DNA of 64,000 nt from Triparma columacea (lineage: Eukaryota; Sar; Bolidophyceae; Parmales; Triparmaceae): assembly GCA_030267965.1 (NCBI GenBank), contig BRYA01000072.1, positions 4,886-68,885 of the forward strand, in the 5' to 3' direction. Within the stretch, counting starts at the first letter, position 1, and the number at the start of each line of letters is the position of its first letter. Under the pieces are notes generated by a model that saw only the letters and a list, made by a program, of their open reading frames with translations, was not told the DNA's origin and made no database searches. Below are positions 42,481-53,911 of this stretch, in pieces. A program made the position numbers and the translations under genes.

Positions 42481-44574
42481 TTAATTGAAGGACATCACAT
42501 CATTTCCTCCTCCCTCACCCTGCCATTCATTGTAGTTGTTCCCCTCCTGCGAACCCCCCTGTTGTGCACTGTCCTGATTGAGCATCTTGAACCTGACCAG
42601 CTCCGAGAACACAAAGTCGAGGACCGCCCTCGCACTCTTTTCACCCTTAATTTTACCCATCACCCCCATAATCTCTCCGGCCTCCTTGACGTAGTATTCG
42701 AGGTCATCATCTCCCGCGCACTTGTTGGTGAGCTGAGCCAACCGAAGATTGTCGTCAGCAAAGTGCTCATCCAGGTCGAACTGGTCGAGCGCCGGGGGCG
42801 GCGCCTCCCTAATGTGCGGTAAGAAGACGGCAGGCTGGAGGGGCGGAAGCGGGCACTCGAACTGAGGCGGTATCAGCGTGAGAGGCTCGTGCTTCACGTT
42901 GAGGGTGTCGTAGAGGTTAACAGCTTCAGGGATTTTGCTCGTGTCGAACTTGAAGAGCTCGTCGTTGAAAAGGTGGGTAAAGTCATGCGGGAGCGGTTCC
43001 CCCTCCTGCAAGCAAGGCTTGAGCCTCTCGGCTAGGGCCTCAATGTCAGGGACTTGTTTCTGCAGTTAGGGAAAGAAAGGGGGGGGTTGAAGCGTTATGT
43101 TTTGGATGTTAGCACCTTCATACTATAGACTCGAAACGAAAGAAGCGTCTCTCTCTTCTCACCTTCTCCTCAATTTCGACGTCTCTCCCTCTCTCGATGT
43201 CAATCTCCCCTGTAGCGTATCTAATTAGGACGTCAATTAGCTTTCCATTCTACGTGGGGGAGAAACGGGTAAGGAAGGTAAGAGAGATATTGGAGGGGTC
43301 AGTCAGGTCGGGGGGCCAGTCCGTAGAGGCGCCCGCCGTTGGTTTGCCTCGCTCCTCACAAACCAACAAATAATCTCAACTCACCTCTTCCTTGTCAATC
43401 CACTCGTCATTGAACATGTCCGCCGACCCAAGCACCACGACCCTCCCGGGAGCCTTGTCCGAGGAGGATGGTGTCGCAGAGTAGACGGCACCGACGGGCC
43501 TGTTCATCGGGAAACTAATAGGTCCGCTCCCCACCACCGGTATAGCAGGCTTTTGAACGTTCATTGAGCAGCCGTAAGGGTACACAAAGGTAAGACCTGC
43601 ATTGTTGTTGAGCTCCTCCTGGGTCAGCTGCCTGTTCTCACGGCGATCATTCTCCTTGTTCCTCCCCTTCCCGGACTTGGACTTCTTCTTCCCCGAACCC
43701 TTCTTCGTAGCGATGGAAGGGTTGAGCACCCCATTCGCTACATACACCTGCTTAGGGTGCAAGTACTTGTGGTATACAGTGCGAACCACACTATCTGACG
43801 CGCAGGACACTCCAAACTGTTCGAGGAGGTAGTTGTAGTTGCAGCCGGACTGACAGAGGGGAGGGGGAGGATGATGAGTCACCGCTAGAAGAAGACCCCC
43901 CCCCCCTCCTTCCCCACTCCCCCCCCCCCCCCCCCTAACCCCCCGTCTCTCGTCGTCAACCCGCTCTCACCTTCTCCTCACCACCCTCAGAGAGGAGGAA
44001 CATGAGGGAACCTCCAGCCTTGACATAATCGGACAGAGCAGTGAACTCGGCAGAGGTGAAGGGTGTAGTAGGGTTTCCAAACACGTGGAGGGAGGCAGAG
44101 GAGCTGCGATAGGGAACGGCTGGTTAGTGTAAAGGAGGGAAGGAGGCGGGGAGCACAAGCATATTTTCAAATTTACCACGCCCCAAGACAACAGATCGTT
44201 TTACCAACCGCACTCAACCCAACAATACAACCATTAACTACTCACAGCATGTCCTCCGTCACGTCATCCTTCCCATTGGACACATTATAGGCCGACCTTA
44301 ACCTGCGAAACAAACGCTTGAAACCCTTTCCCCCAGTGTGGGTCTCCCCCTTCGTGGTATTGATAGAGATCGACTTCTGCGGATTACGAGGTAGGCATAA
44401 GCGGGCGTGGAGGAAAAAATGATCGCGGAGTGTGTTAGTTCAGTAAACCCAAGGAAGGAAGAGTTCGAAGGGCGGGTCAAGGAGGTGGAGCCATTTTCAG
44501 CAACTGTCAGGGAAATATCAACAAAACAGGGGCTATCCACGGACCTTCTTCGAGGACGCTGCTTCCTCCGACAT
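42481..44574 (-). CDS. IFT52: Intraflagellar transport protein 52 (IFT52)
   Basis: Exons 44574-44545, 44376-44246, 44103-43971, 43849-43385, 43249-43163 and 43059-42481, all in phase, 474 aa (human 437). IFT52 is a core IFT-B1 subunit that links IFT88, IFT70 and IFT46 during flagellum assembly. Seen: the N-terminal GIFT domain (SLHVFGNPTTPFTSAEF, KAGGSLMFLLSEGGE); NYNYLLEQFGV; YHKYLHPKQVYVANGVLN; TFVYPYGCSMNVQKPAIPV; FPMNRPVGAVY; VVVLGSADMFNDEWIDKEE; NGKLIDVLIRYATGEIDI; and a C-terminal block LYDTLNVKHEPLTLIPPQFE, then LPPLQPAVFLPHIREAPPP. The 30-nt first exon (MSEEAASSKK) rests on a weak GTCCGT donor and is the least certain part. Head-to-head with the LRR gene, ATGs 67 bp apart. Confidence 0.95.
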
Positions 44575-44641
44575 TTTAAATCAACAGTGCGCGTGTGGAG
44601 GGTATTGAGGGCACCGAGAAAATCAAATTCTGGAAACCGGG

Positions 44642-47600
44642 ATGGATTTTGAGAAAATGCTAAAAAGGAGGATTCCAAAAAAGAAAAACCAGGAACTTGC
44701 TGTACAGCTTCCATCTTCAGAAGCTGAAAATGGGAAGCAGAACGCCCTCAATGAAGGACAATGTCGGAGACATGGATGTAAATGTAAGATTAGTACGCCA
44801 TACGCAAGTCATTTTGACGATTTAAGGGACAGGAATGTTAAAACAAACCTGTTCTTTTTTATGATGTTTAATGAATTCTTAAACAACTTCTGGGGCCAGC
44901 AGGGGTCCGAAAGTTGGACGGAAGGCGGCTGTCATATGTGAGCGCATATTTTCTAACTCTTCTGACCATCCGTGTGCTCTCTTTGTAGGATGATGTCAGA
45001 AACCTTGACCCCTGTTGCCTTCGAGAAGCTGTGAGTACTGCACTTGGGGTAGGAAGTTACCCTGTTGTTTCAGGTTAAGGAGAGCTGCAAATGTCTAAAT
45101 AGTTCACGTGAGCGTCTAACTCTCCTCCCTCCCTTCCTTCCGCAACTCTGTCTTTTTTGTCGTTGTTTTCATCACCCTCAAAATCTAGGTGAGTGACTTG
45201 AGTGTTTCTACGGTTTCTCCTCATTTTGATTCCACCGTGGTTCCATCACTCCAGTACTATTGCCTCCTCTCTCTTCTCCGCATTCTTCCAAGCTCCGAAT
45301 CCCTCCCGGCATTGCCTTCACATCTTCGTGATAAAATGAAGACGATGATGAGAAAATCGCTCAACAGGTGAGTGTTCGGCAGCCAAGAGGGGGGGGGAAG
45401 GCCCGTGTCATACTTTCAAATCATCATTATACTAACACGGTCTCTATCTCAGGTCCACCGTGAGGGGATGGGGGGCGAACTGGGCTGAGGATGGTATCCT
45501 TGACCTGAGTGGAGTAAGGGGAGTTGAAGGGGTTTGGTTTTACGACCTCTTGCCTTCGAATTTTGAGAGCGAGGCGCGGATTAAGTCGTACCATGCCAAC
45601 CGTGGCATCGACGACATCCAATGCAACAACGACCACAACGATGATCATAATCAGCATGACAGAGACACTGATGAGGATAGCGAGTTCATGTCACCCGACC
45701 CGGTGAGGAAACATCGCTCCTCGACGATTTCATCTACAGGGACCGTCCCGACGAGCTCCCCCAGTTTTGAAAGTCCGAGTTTTGGAAGTCCGAGCTTTGG
45801 GAGCCCCACTCCGAGTCTCATTGGCAGCGTAATATCGAGCATGGGGAGGTGAGCGAGCGGGTAGAGCAAACGCAATCTACTAGCGAGAAGACGACAACCA
45901 TGTCAACTCCAGCTCACCCCCCCCCTCTCTTACCTCCATACAAAACTCCAGCTTCAGCCATGATCGTACGGAGCAATCTAGTTTCACCCTGGGACCGAGC
46001 GCAGGGGCGAAGGAGGAGCCGCAAGTTTACACAATGATGGAGCAGGACGACGCGGATTCATATAATTCGTTCGACGAGTTCGAAGATTACTGGAAGGCAT
46101 CGCTTTGGGCCAACCTCACTACCCTCAGCGTACAGGGCTGCAAGAGCCTAACCTTCCTGCCACCCTTTCCGACAATGCCTTCGCTGACCAGCCTCAACAT
46201 ATCCTCAACATGCCTTCCTTCTTGCTCCCTTTACAGCTTCTCTGGGTCCGACTCTCTGGCGTTTATTGACATTAGCAACAATAGGTACGTCAAGGGGAAG
46301 GACATTTGGGCACTCAGCCACCTCGCCAACGTCAAGGTGTTCAAGGCAAACAGGTGCCGAGGCATCCAAGACGCGGGGTGGGCGGAATCGTGGGCCAACC
46401 TTGAAACTTTCGAACTTTCAGCTACCTCCATCATCAAGGTGCCGAGGCTCGTCAGCCTCGTCACTGTCAACTTTTCCCACAACCCGCAGCTCCAAGAGCT
46501 GCCGCACTTCCCACACCTCAGAAGTTGTAACGTTGCAAGCACGAGATTGGGCAGCAACTGGGTGAGAGGGCTTTGGCAGTGCGAGAAGGTGGATGTGAGC
46601 GGGCTGGATTTGGATTACACAGACGTCGAGGCTTTACACGCTGTTAAGGTGCTCAAAGTCAACCGTATCACCAACGTACTCCGAAGACCTGAAGTTGGGG
46701 AAGACGCTGATGGGTCCTTCGTCAAGACGGAGCACCTTGAGGCCAGGTACTGCGGGGCCACGGACAGTCACATCAAAGCGTGGAGGTGGAGCGCTCTGAG
46801 GTGAGAAAGAGGGTTGTTGTGAGAGGTGGGGTGGGGGAGAGGGGGAGCGGGGGCGGAGGGGTCGCAGTTGAAGCGCAGGATGAGAGTAGAGTCTAACCCC
46901 AAGAGTCCCCCGCGTACGGCAGACACATTGATTTGGAGGGCAACACAAGGGTCTCAGACGCAGGGGTGGATTTCCTCGCAAACATCACCAATGGGAAGCT
47001 CGAAGGGATCAAACTTTCGGACTGCTCAGTAACGAGGATTCCGACAATCGTGGGCCTCCAGGTCCTGGACTTATTCTTTTGCCCAATCAACTCATACGAC
47101 AGAATTAACAGCTTGACGGAGATGATGGAATTGAACCTTGACGGCAGGGGCGTGCACGACTCGGATATCATGGGACTTGGGGCACTGAAAAGCTTGGTCA
47201 AGCTCGACCTCCACAGCGCAGTCATTTCGGATAGGGGGGCGAGGGAGATCTGCAAGCTGAGTAACCTCAAGTGGCTGGCAGTCTGCGGGGGAAGCTTGAC
47301 CTCTGTAGGTGCGAGGATGATCTGCGATGGGTGCGAGATGCTCAGGAGGGTAGACTTTAGTCAGAATTCGTGTGTAAGGGACGAAGCGGTGGGAGCCCTT
47401 GCAGCATTGGTTTGGCTGGAGGAAATCAACCTCAGCAACACCGGCGTCACGTCCGCAACGTTGTACTTATGGGCAGTGACACCGAACCTTAAATGTCTGA
47501 CGCTGCTGGGCTGCAAGGGAATCACTGAAGGGAGCGTTCGGGCGGTACTGGAAGGCACAGGGGGGGACTTTGGGGTGAGGGCATGGACTGAGGACGCCAA

Positions 47601-47853
47601 GAACTACTTTTTGGATCGGGATGATGACGAGAGCGAAGAGGAGGACGAGGATGAGGTTGATGAGGTTGATGAGGTTGATGAGGTTGATGAGGTTGATGAG
47701 GTTGTTGTTGATGATGGTGATGACGATGTCGATGACGACGACGATGATGAGGAGGTGGTGTTGGAGGAGGTGGTGTTGGAGGAGGAAGAGGTGGGAGTTG
47801 GAGTGGTTGCAATGGAAGAGCAGGACGAGGACGACGACATGGAGGATGATTAA
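44642..47853 (+). CDS. Leucine-rich-repeat protein, seven exons
   Basis: Exons 44642-44937, 44989-45030, 45074-45092, 45189-45367, 45453-45848, 45952-46800 and 46923-47853; all phases agree, 903 aa. The 19-nt third exon uses a weak GTCTAA donor. After a charged start and a disordered Ser-rich stretch (SFESPSFGSPSFGSP), about 550 residues form irregular LRRs, e.g. LTTLSVQGCKSLTFLPPF, SLVKLDLHSAVISDRGA, WLEEINLSNTGVTSA and LKCLTLLGCKGITEGSVR; the last are of the cysteine-containing or ribonuclease-inhibitor type. The C-terminus is an acidic tail with VDE repeats. Divergent from IFT52, which may mean coexpression, but a flagellar role is not shown. Confidence 0.75.
47650..47703. repeat. 9-bp coding microsatellite (GATGAGGTT)n
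   Basis: About five to six 9-bp units encode Val-Asp-Glu repeats in the acidic tail of the LRR protein. The unit keeps the frame. Confidence 0.9.
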
Positions 47854-48643
47854 GCACGGACTGTTTTGCATGAACATGTGCCATAATTTATTTTGGTTGC
47901 AAGTATGAGGAGCGGCACAAAAAGTATGGAAGGGAGGAAGGCGAAGGAAAGTGATGGGGAGGAAGAGGAGCAAAATCTTTTTTTCTCAGCTCCTTCACTA
48001 GCGCGAAATGTTGAAAATTATACACGCAGAGACTTTCATTTGATAGGAAGTAAAACCTCCAACAAGATACTTCGAACCATAGCCCACCACTTCGTGGTAT
48101 TTCCTAGATTTCGTTCCTCCAGCGTTTGTGGCTCAGCACTGCAGAGCTGAAAATGAATGAAATGGGAGTAGTTATCATGACGTTAGTGGCATCATATTTG
48201 TACAAACCTGGGAATAATGCATTTCCAACCACGAATAAGGGATAACATCCGGTTTTTGCTACAATGGTGAGTTTGTTCTGAGGCGGAATGACGACAGCCA
48301 AGGTTTCTTTCAAACGATTCTATGATGACATACCTTTTGTTTCACGACGGTCTTATGAATGCATTTTAACCTTCTACGCTAGCGGACACTAAAATGGTTT
48401 CCGTGTATTAGGGTGCTTGATCTTAGTTAAGGTTTACCTGAGTTTCGCCTTCTTCAGTGACTTAACTTCGTCGCCAACTTAACTGTTCCTAACACGCTCG
48501 ATACCCACACCCGCAGCGCATACTTCTTATTGCACGCCCTTTTAGTTCCCGTCTCCACCGAGGAGCTCCTCTGATACTGTTAAAACAACTAATAAATAAT
48601 CAATAAAGGCTTTTCTTCTCACTGTTTACAATTTCTGATTTTC
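47854..48643. other. Intergenic region, nothing recognised
   Basis: About 790 bp between the converging LRR and thioredoxin-fusion genes. I saw no coding frame with domain content, no tRNA-like T-loop and no repeat. It holds both 3' ends. Confidence 0.5.
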
Positions 48644-50788
48644 TTAGGCGCCTATTAGCATTCGCGAAAAATAGTCGTAATCGATAAGCATATCATCATC
48701 CGCGACTTTGACTATGCTTGTCCTTTCGTCACTTCCCATGGCCACCCCTCCCATCTCCTCGAGGACGACCCTTAAATCGCCCGCCCTGATGAAGCCGCTG
48801 TTCTGCTTGTCAAGTGCGTTGAAAGTGTCAACAAAGAGGTTGTAGAACTCCGCCTCAGCAATCATTCCCACGAACTCATCATACTCTAGGACTACATTCC
48901 CGTCAATGGCGGGATTTGCCTTGTTTATCATGGCTGCTAGTTCCTCGTCTGTGCGTGCTTGCCCGACCGATTCCATGACGCGCTTGAGGTCCAGAAGTGT
49001 TATTTTCCCATCGCGCTCGTCGCCACCATCGATAATGTCAAAGACCGCCTTGAATTCGGTTTTCTGAGCCTCCGTAAGTTGTCCGACGAGCAGACTCCTC
49101 CTGTAGAGCTCTGCGGGGTCTCCCCACTTCGGGCTTGTTTCCATTATGTGGTCAAAGCACCTGGCGGCAGTGCGGACCATTTTGAACTTCTGGAGGAGGG
49201 GTATGACGGAGGCGGGGTCAAGGTCGACCTTCACCGCTTTCTCCTCCTGTGACAGCTTGAGTTCCTGGACGCCGACGGCCCCGTACTTGTCGTCGACCCT
49301 CTCGAAAACGTCCTTGCTTATCATTTCCCTCTTCTTTCCGCTCAGAGCGCAGCTGGCTGGGATCTCGTTTTGCTTAAAGGTGAAGCACCTAGTCGTCTCC
49401 GCACTCTTGACAGCTTTTATTGTGGCTGCTCTCGGCTCGCCGGTGATGAGTGAACGCTGCGGGGGGAGGTAAGGGTTAGCGATGTCAGGGCTATGACACC
49501 CGAACCAAAACCGTTCGGTGGTCACCAAAACCGTTCGGTGGTCGATTCTCCCCCCCCACCCCCTAGCCCGCGTCTCACCTCCCCAAAGAAGTTCCCCGTA
49601 TCAAGCCTGTTCACCACGACGCCCTCGTAGTCGGAAGAGAGAATCGACGGATCCTCTTTCCCCGTGCGCGCCTTGACCTCAACCTCCCCATCCCTAATAA
49701 CATAGAACTTGGCACCCTCGAAGCCTTGCTTCATGATTGTGCTCCCAGGCTCAAACGACGACAGCGTGGCCTTGGAGAGCATCTCCTGGAAGTCAGATTC
49801 AGGCATATCCACAAAGTAAACGATGTTGCGAATCATGTTTTCCTCCTCCTTCGTTATTATTGTGTCCCTCTCAGCGCAAGGCGCAGACTCGGTCACGTTG
49901 GGCTGTGGGGAGGCGAGGGGAGAAGGTTAGCTCATAATGCACAAAATAATCACGGCGAACCATGGCAAAATCCCTCGCAAACCCCTCACCTCTCCATCTT
50001 CCTCAACAATGATGACATTACCATCAGCATCAAGCCGATTAGTTATGTAGTCAGCCAATTTCTTTTTGAGGATGGGAACCTTAGAGGGCCCACACGGGAA
50101 GCTCTCAAGGACCTTGATCTCTGGACCACCAGAGTAAAAGTGGACATTGGGGAGGGCCAGGATGCCCAGCGACTTGACGAACTTTTTGTTATGCTGCACG
50201 TCGAACTGCGCAAATACTACGTCCTTGGCGTCGTCGACGTTGGCAATGCGCTTATACTTAGGCTCCAAGCCCTTGCAAGCGCGGCACCAGGGCGCATAGA
50301 ACTTCATCACCACGAGCTTGTCTGGGTTCTCACCGAGAAAACGCTTGTGGTCCTCCTCGTTGGATAGATTCGTTATGTTGTCGACAGGCTAGTCAGCGGA
50401 GGGGGAGGCGGGGATGTGTGTGTGTGTGTGTGTGTGTAGGGGTATGGTTAGGGGGTGTACGGGGGGTCATCTCCATCTCCCACCACCTCCGACCAAGAGC
50501 CAACACCCTTACCTCAAAAACACCCTGACTACCATCCTCGCCGCCCGTCGCTCGAATGTCACTACTGCTGACACCCTCTTCAACACTCCCCTCCTCTACA
50601 CTGGCATCGAGCCTCATTGAATCCTGCCATCTCCCTGACAACGACACTGATCTTGTTGAAAAGGCTGGTATTTCATCATTGTAGCCTTTAACGGGAAAAA
50701 CAACCCTCTCACGCCAAGTTGATGTCGTCATCATAACATAACCATTACATCCGAGGAAAAATAGTACAATAACGGCGCAAACTTTCAT
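48644..50788 (-). CDS. Thioredoxin - cNMP-binding - EF-hand fusion protein
   Basis: Exons 50788-50513, 50388-49990, 49902-49579 and 49456-48644, all phase 0, 603 aa. Residues 1-17 (MKVCAVIVLFFLGCNGY) look like a signal peptide. Exon 2 is a thioredoxin domain with LVVMKFYAPWCRACKGLEPK; active-site Cys127 and Cys130, and a cis-Pro in ALPNVHFYSGG. Exon 3 and the start of exon 4 form a cyclic-nucleotide-binding domain: FEPGSTIMKQGFEGAKFYVI, RDGEVEV, then, joined across the intron, NFFGERSLITGEPRAATIKA, the phosphate-binding cassette. The C-terminal half has EF-hand helices and loops (DGGDERDGKITLLDLKRVME; AIDGNVVLEYDEF; DKQNSGFIRAGDL); the third loop is the most canonical. It could join redox, cAMP/cGMP and Ca2+ inputs; location and function are unknown. 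Confidence 0.85.
50415..50437. repeat. TG dinucleotide microsatellite
   Basis: An uninterrupted TG run in the first intron of the thioredoxin-fusion gene. Confidence 0.95.
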
Positions 50789-51176
50789 TTCCCAAACCCA
50801 AACTCGTGGCCACCTTGGTGATTATTTCTCCGGAAACGATGCCCGTGACTGCAAAATAGGTACTATTAAAATAAGCACTATGTGTACCTATTAGGGTCGA
50901 GATGGAATTCAAATTTGTGAAGCGAACGAATAGGGGATTTCAAGGCCAATCAGAATGTGGAAGCCAATCCAAATCCGACAGCAGACGAGAAGAGCTCAAT
51001 CCAGTTCTAATTGAGCTGACACAAGCCCACAACAAAACACCGCTGAAATCAACAGGGACAGATTTCAGCTGGACGCGATCACGTAACAGGTGTTGGAGCC
51101 TTACTTATCCTCCTACTTTAGTGGTTAAAAGATCTCAGTGCCTTAACTGCTCACGGCCGAAACCCCTGCCTGGATC
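50789..51176. other. Divergent intergenic region
   Basis: 388 bp between the thioredoxin-fusion gene (minus) and a coiled-coil gene (plus). A 92-codon frame (50902-51180) ends over the ATG of the downstream gene, has no domain, and may be an upstream ORF or chance. Confidence 0.45.
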
Positions 51177-52837
51177 ATGAATAATTCCACCTTCCTGACT
51201 TCCACTGGTGCGGAGGAGAAGATTTCATCTTCTTCACCGACATCTGCCCCTCTCGAACAGCGCCCACATGTTGTGGTGAAGAAGAAGCCCACTATCATCT
51301 GGAAGGGACAGAGGTAAGAAGTGGAGTGTGAGGGTGTGAGGGGTGTGGGGTGTGTGGGGTGTGTGGGGTGTGTGGGGTGTGTGTAGTGTTCCTAACATCC
51401 GCTGTCTTACCTCCCCTGCCAGTCTTGACGAGAGCGATGCTGCAAATCGCATGAACCGAGATTTTTACCAGCAAAAGTATGAACATGAGGACATAACAAT
51501 ACAACGGAAGTATCTCCTTCTATGGTTCGAAGTGACTGCGTCGCAAAAGGACGCGCGCGCAGATAAGGAGATGGAGATGATGATCCTCACCCGCCGCAAT
51601 AACCACAAGATGAAGATTGAGGTTAGGGGAGTTATGAATGCCGTGATTTTCGGCCTGTGGAAGAACTGGGCGAAGAACAAAATAGAGAGGAGGGAGGAGT
51701 GGGCAAGACAGCTTGAGAGGGAAAAGAAGGAGGCGGACGAGGCCAAGAAGAGGGAAGAATTGAGAGAAAGGACCAAAAGGAAGACGGATGTGAAACAGAG
51801 AATGTCATGGATGACAGGCGCACGGAGATCCTCATTCTCAATAGCGAAGGAAAAAGAGAGGCAAGGTGAGAACAAATGGGAGGAATTGGACTAGGGTCCT
51901 TCCCATTCGTCGTCCCTGTGCTACTTCGCTTTCTTGACACTCATTCCCCTCCTCCTATCCAACTCTTCCTCCGGTCATCGCTTCGCTTCTCTTTCCTACC
52001 TTAGAACTCAAGATGCTGAGACCAGAAACAGTCAATAGCAACAACAGCGCACTCCCAAATTCTGGAAATGAGCCCTATGCTAAACCCGTCACGAGCGTAG
52101 ACAACACTGACTCTTTGGGCTTCAAACCCTTTGCGCCCACCCGCCCAGAGACCAAAAAGCCTACGAAGAGCTCACCGTCGAAGCGACCAGTGACGCGGCT
52201 TAAAGTCACCACTGTTACCCCCTTGTCCGAGGAAATGGTAAAGTCAGTCAACAGGCTGGCCAACCCTCCCAACTACGTCCCTGCTTACATGAAGAGGGAC
52301 TCTTCGGAAGCAAGAAAAGGAAGCTTCCAGCTAATATTCGGGGAACACGCAAATGAGACCAACAAGAATAATCACTTCATTTTCAATGAGGGAGACGCGA
52401 GCATGGGAGACACTGACGAGGACAGCTTCAAAGACACTTTGACCAAGATGTACTACGATCACATGTCAAAGGTGAAGAAAAGCACAGCCAAGAAACTTAG
52501 GGAGAGAAACAAGGCAAAGATGCTCAGGTCGCAGCCACCTTCCTCCCCCACCAACGCGGACAAGAAAACTCCGGAGCAAGTGGAGAAAAGGAAACAGCTT
52601 AAAATGAAACAGAGGGAAGTGACCGACCGGCTCTACCAGGGACGTAGCGGAGGCAAGAGCAACCAAGAAGAGGACGCAACCGGGGAAGGAACGACGAGGA
52701 GGCGAGGAACGAGAATCCAGCCAAAAAAGAGCATACTTGTGAAGGCCCTCCAGAAGGAGAAGGAAAGCATGCTCAGGTATTTAGATAGGCTGATCACCCC
52801 CGTTAACGGCTTAGATGGCGCGAGGGGGACGTTATAA
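51177..52837 (+). CDS. Unrecognised charged coiled-coil protein, three exons
   Basis: Exons 51177-51313, 51423-51865 and 52005-52837 (phases 2 and 1), 470 aa. Exon 2 is a long basic/acidic helix with Trp residues spaced along it: KYLLLWFEVTASQ, then VIFGLWKNWAKNKIERREEW, then EREKKEADEAKKREELRERT. This W-rich helical pattern recalls Sfi1-type or calmodulin-binding centrin repeats, but only two units are visible. Exon 3 is disordered and ends in charged helices. No function assigned. Confidence 0.65.
51342..51383. repeat. G-rich 10-bp minisatellite (GTGTGTGGGG)n
   Basis: About four units in the first intron of the coiled-coil gene. The GGGG runs spaced by six bases could form a G-quadruplex on the plus strand. 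Confidence 0.85.
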
Positions 52838-52984
52838 TAAAGGCACATAGTATTGTCGTTTAAATCTGGGGTCGCTGGGTTGGCCGTGTTGAAGGCGTTC
52901 GTGGAAGAGCTGCGGAATCATCCCAAAGAATGATCCCCCCCAGAATGATCCCCCCCCAGTTTGTCCGAAAATCAAATCACAAAC

Positions 52985-53591
52985 ATGCCTGAGTCAAATA
53001 AAGCCGCCAAGAAGCGTATTCAGAAGGCCAATAGGGCTGCCGGAATCGGTGCGTGATGTCCTGCGGAGCGAAGATACTCTATACCCTCATCGAGCAGAAA
53101 TGGACTTTGTGGTCTCGCCTTTTTGGCTTTTACTTTACTTGATTACTGCATTTATTACGACTATACACCCGTATTAGCAAATTTTTTTGAAGTTCAACAA
53201 CGACATGTTAACCCTCTGACTCTCAAAATTCCCCCCTTCCCTCTCCTCTAACACCCCAGGTGACGAGACTGGCCGCCTTGTGAGGGTGAAAGAGGCCCCC
53301 AAGATGGCCAGGTGCACAATATGCCAGATTGAACTCAAAATAACCAAGACTTGTACCGAGCTGAAGGCACACGCCGAGGGTAAGCACGGGAAGACTCTGG
53401 AGGAGGCCTTCCCTGGAGCTGCTGCAATTGCTGCTGAATTGGCGGCCGCCAAGCCCGGGAAGGGGGGGGCCGCCGCGGCTGCGCCGGCGGCCAAGAAGGG
53501 GGGTAAGAAGAAGGGTGGAGACATTGGAGACCTCGACGATTTGCTGGCCGCAGGCCTCAATGTGGGAAAGAAGAAGGGAAAGGGAAAGTGA
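52985..53591 (+). CDS. ZNF706-like small zinc-binding protein
   Basis: Exons 52985-53048 and 53260-53591 (phase 1, GTGCGT...CCAG), 131 aa. The N-terminus (MPESNKAAKKRIQKANRAAG) is basic, like the 4F5/SERF-type segment of this family. A single C2H2-type site follows: ARCTICQIEL...LKAHAEGKHGKTL, with EAFPG after it, as in ZNF706 and plant At2g23090-like proteins. The tail is Ala/Gly/Lys-rich. Human ZNF706 acts in stem-cell differentiation and binds nucleic acids; the role in algae is unknown. Confidence 0.78.
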
Positions 53592-53911
53592 GCTGTGGGG
53601 AGCGAGAGAGCGGGGGAGCCGGGTTATGTGATGACGGGGGAAGGACGAGAAGAAATGGGGTCGAGGTAGGGGTAGGGACCGGGGCGAGGATCGGGTTATC
53701 AGGCAACCCACAGTCCTGGAAACAGCCAAGGACGAATAGACAGAACGTGGTTGTGAGGAATACAAATACTGTAGAACATACCTACTATGTTGTTAATCCA
53801 ATATTTCGTCTTTTTCTGCATTCGAATCAAAGCAAAGCACTGGAAACCCGGATCAGAAAGTAGGGTCTTAAAACTCTCGCTTCGACCTTCACCTCGCGAA
53901 AGAAACAAAAC
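53592..53911. other. Intergenic region
   Basis: 320 bp between two plus-strand genes, purine-rich in its first third. No feature recognised; it should hold a 3' UTR and a promoter. Confidence 0.5.

Noticed and set aside
50902..51180. 92-codon plus-strand frame upstream of the coiled-coil gene
   Set aside because: No domain or splice partner, and its stop overlaps the ATG of a better model; at most an upstream ORF.
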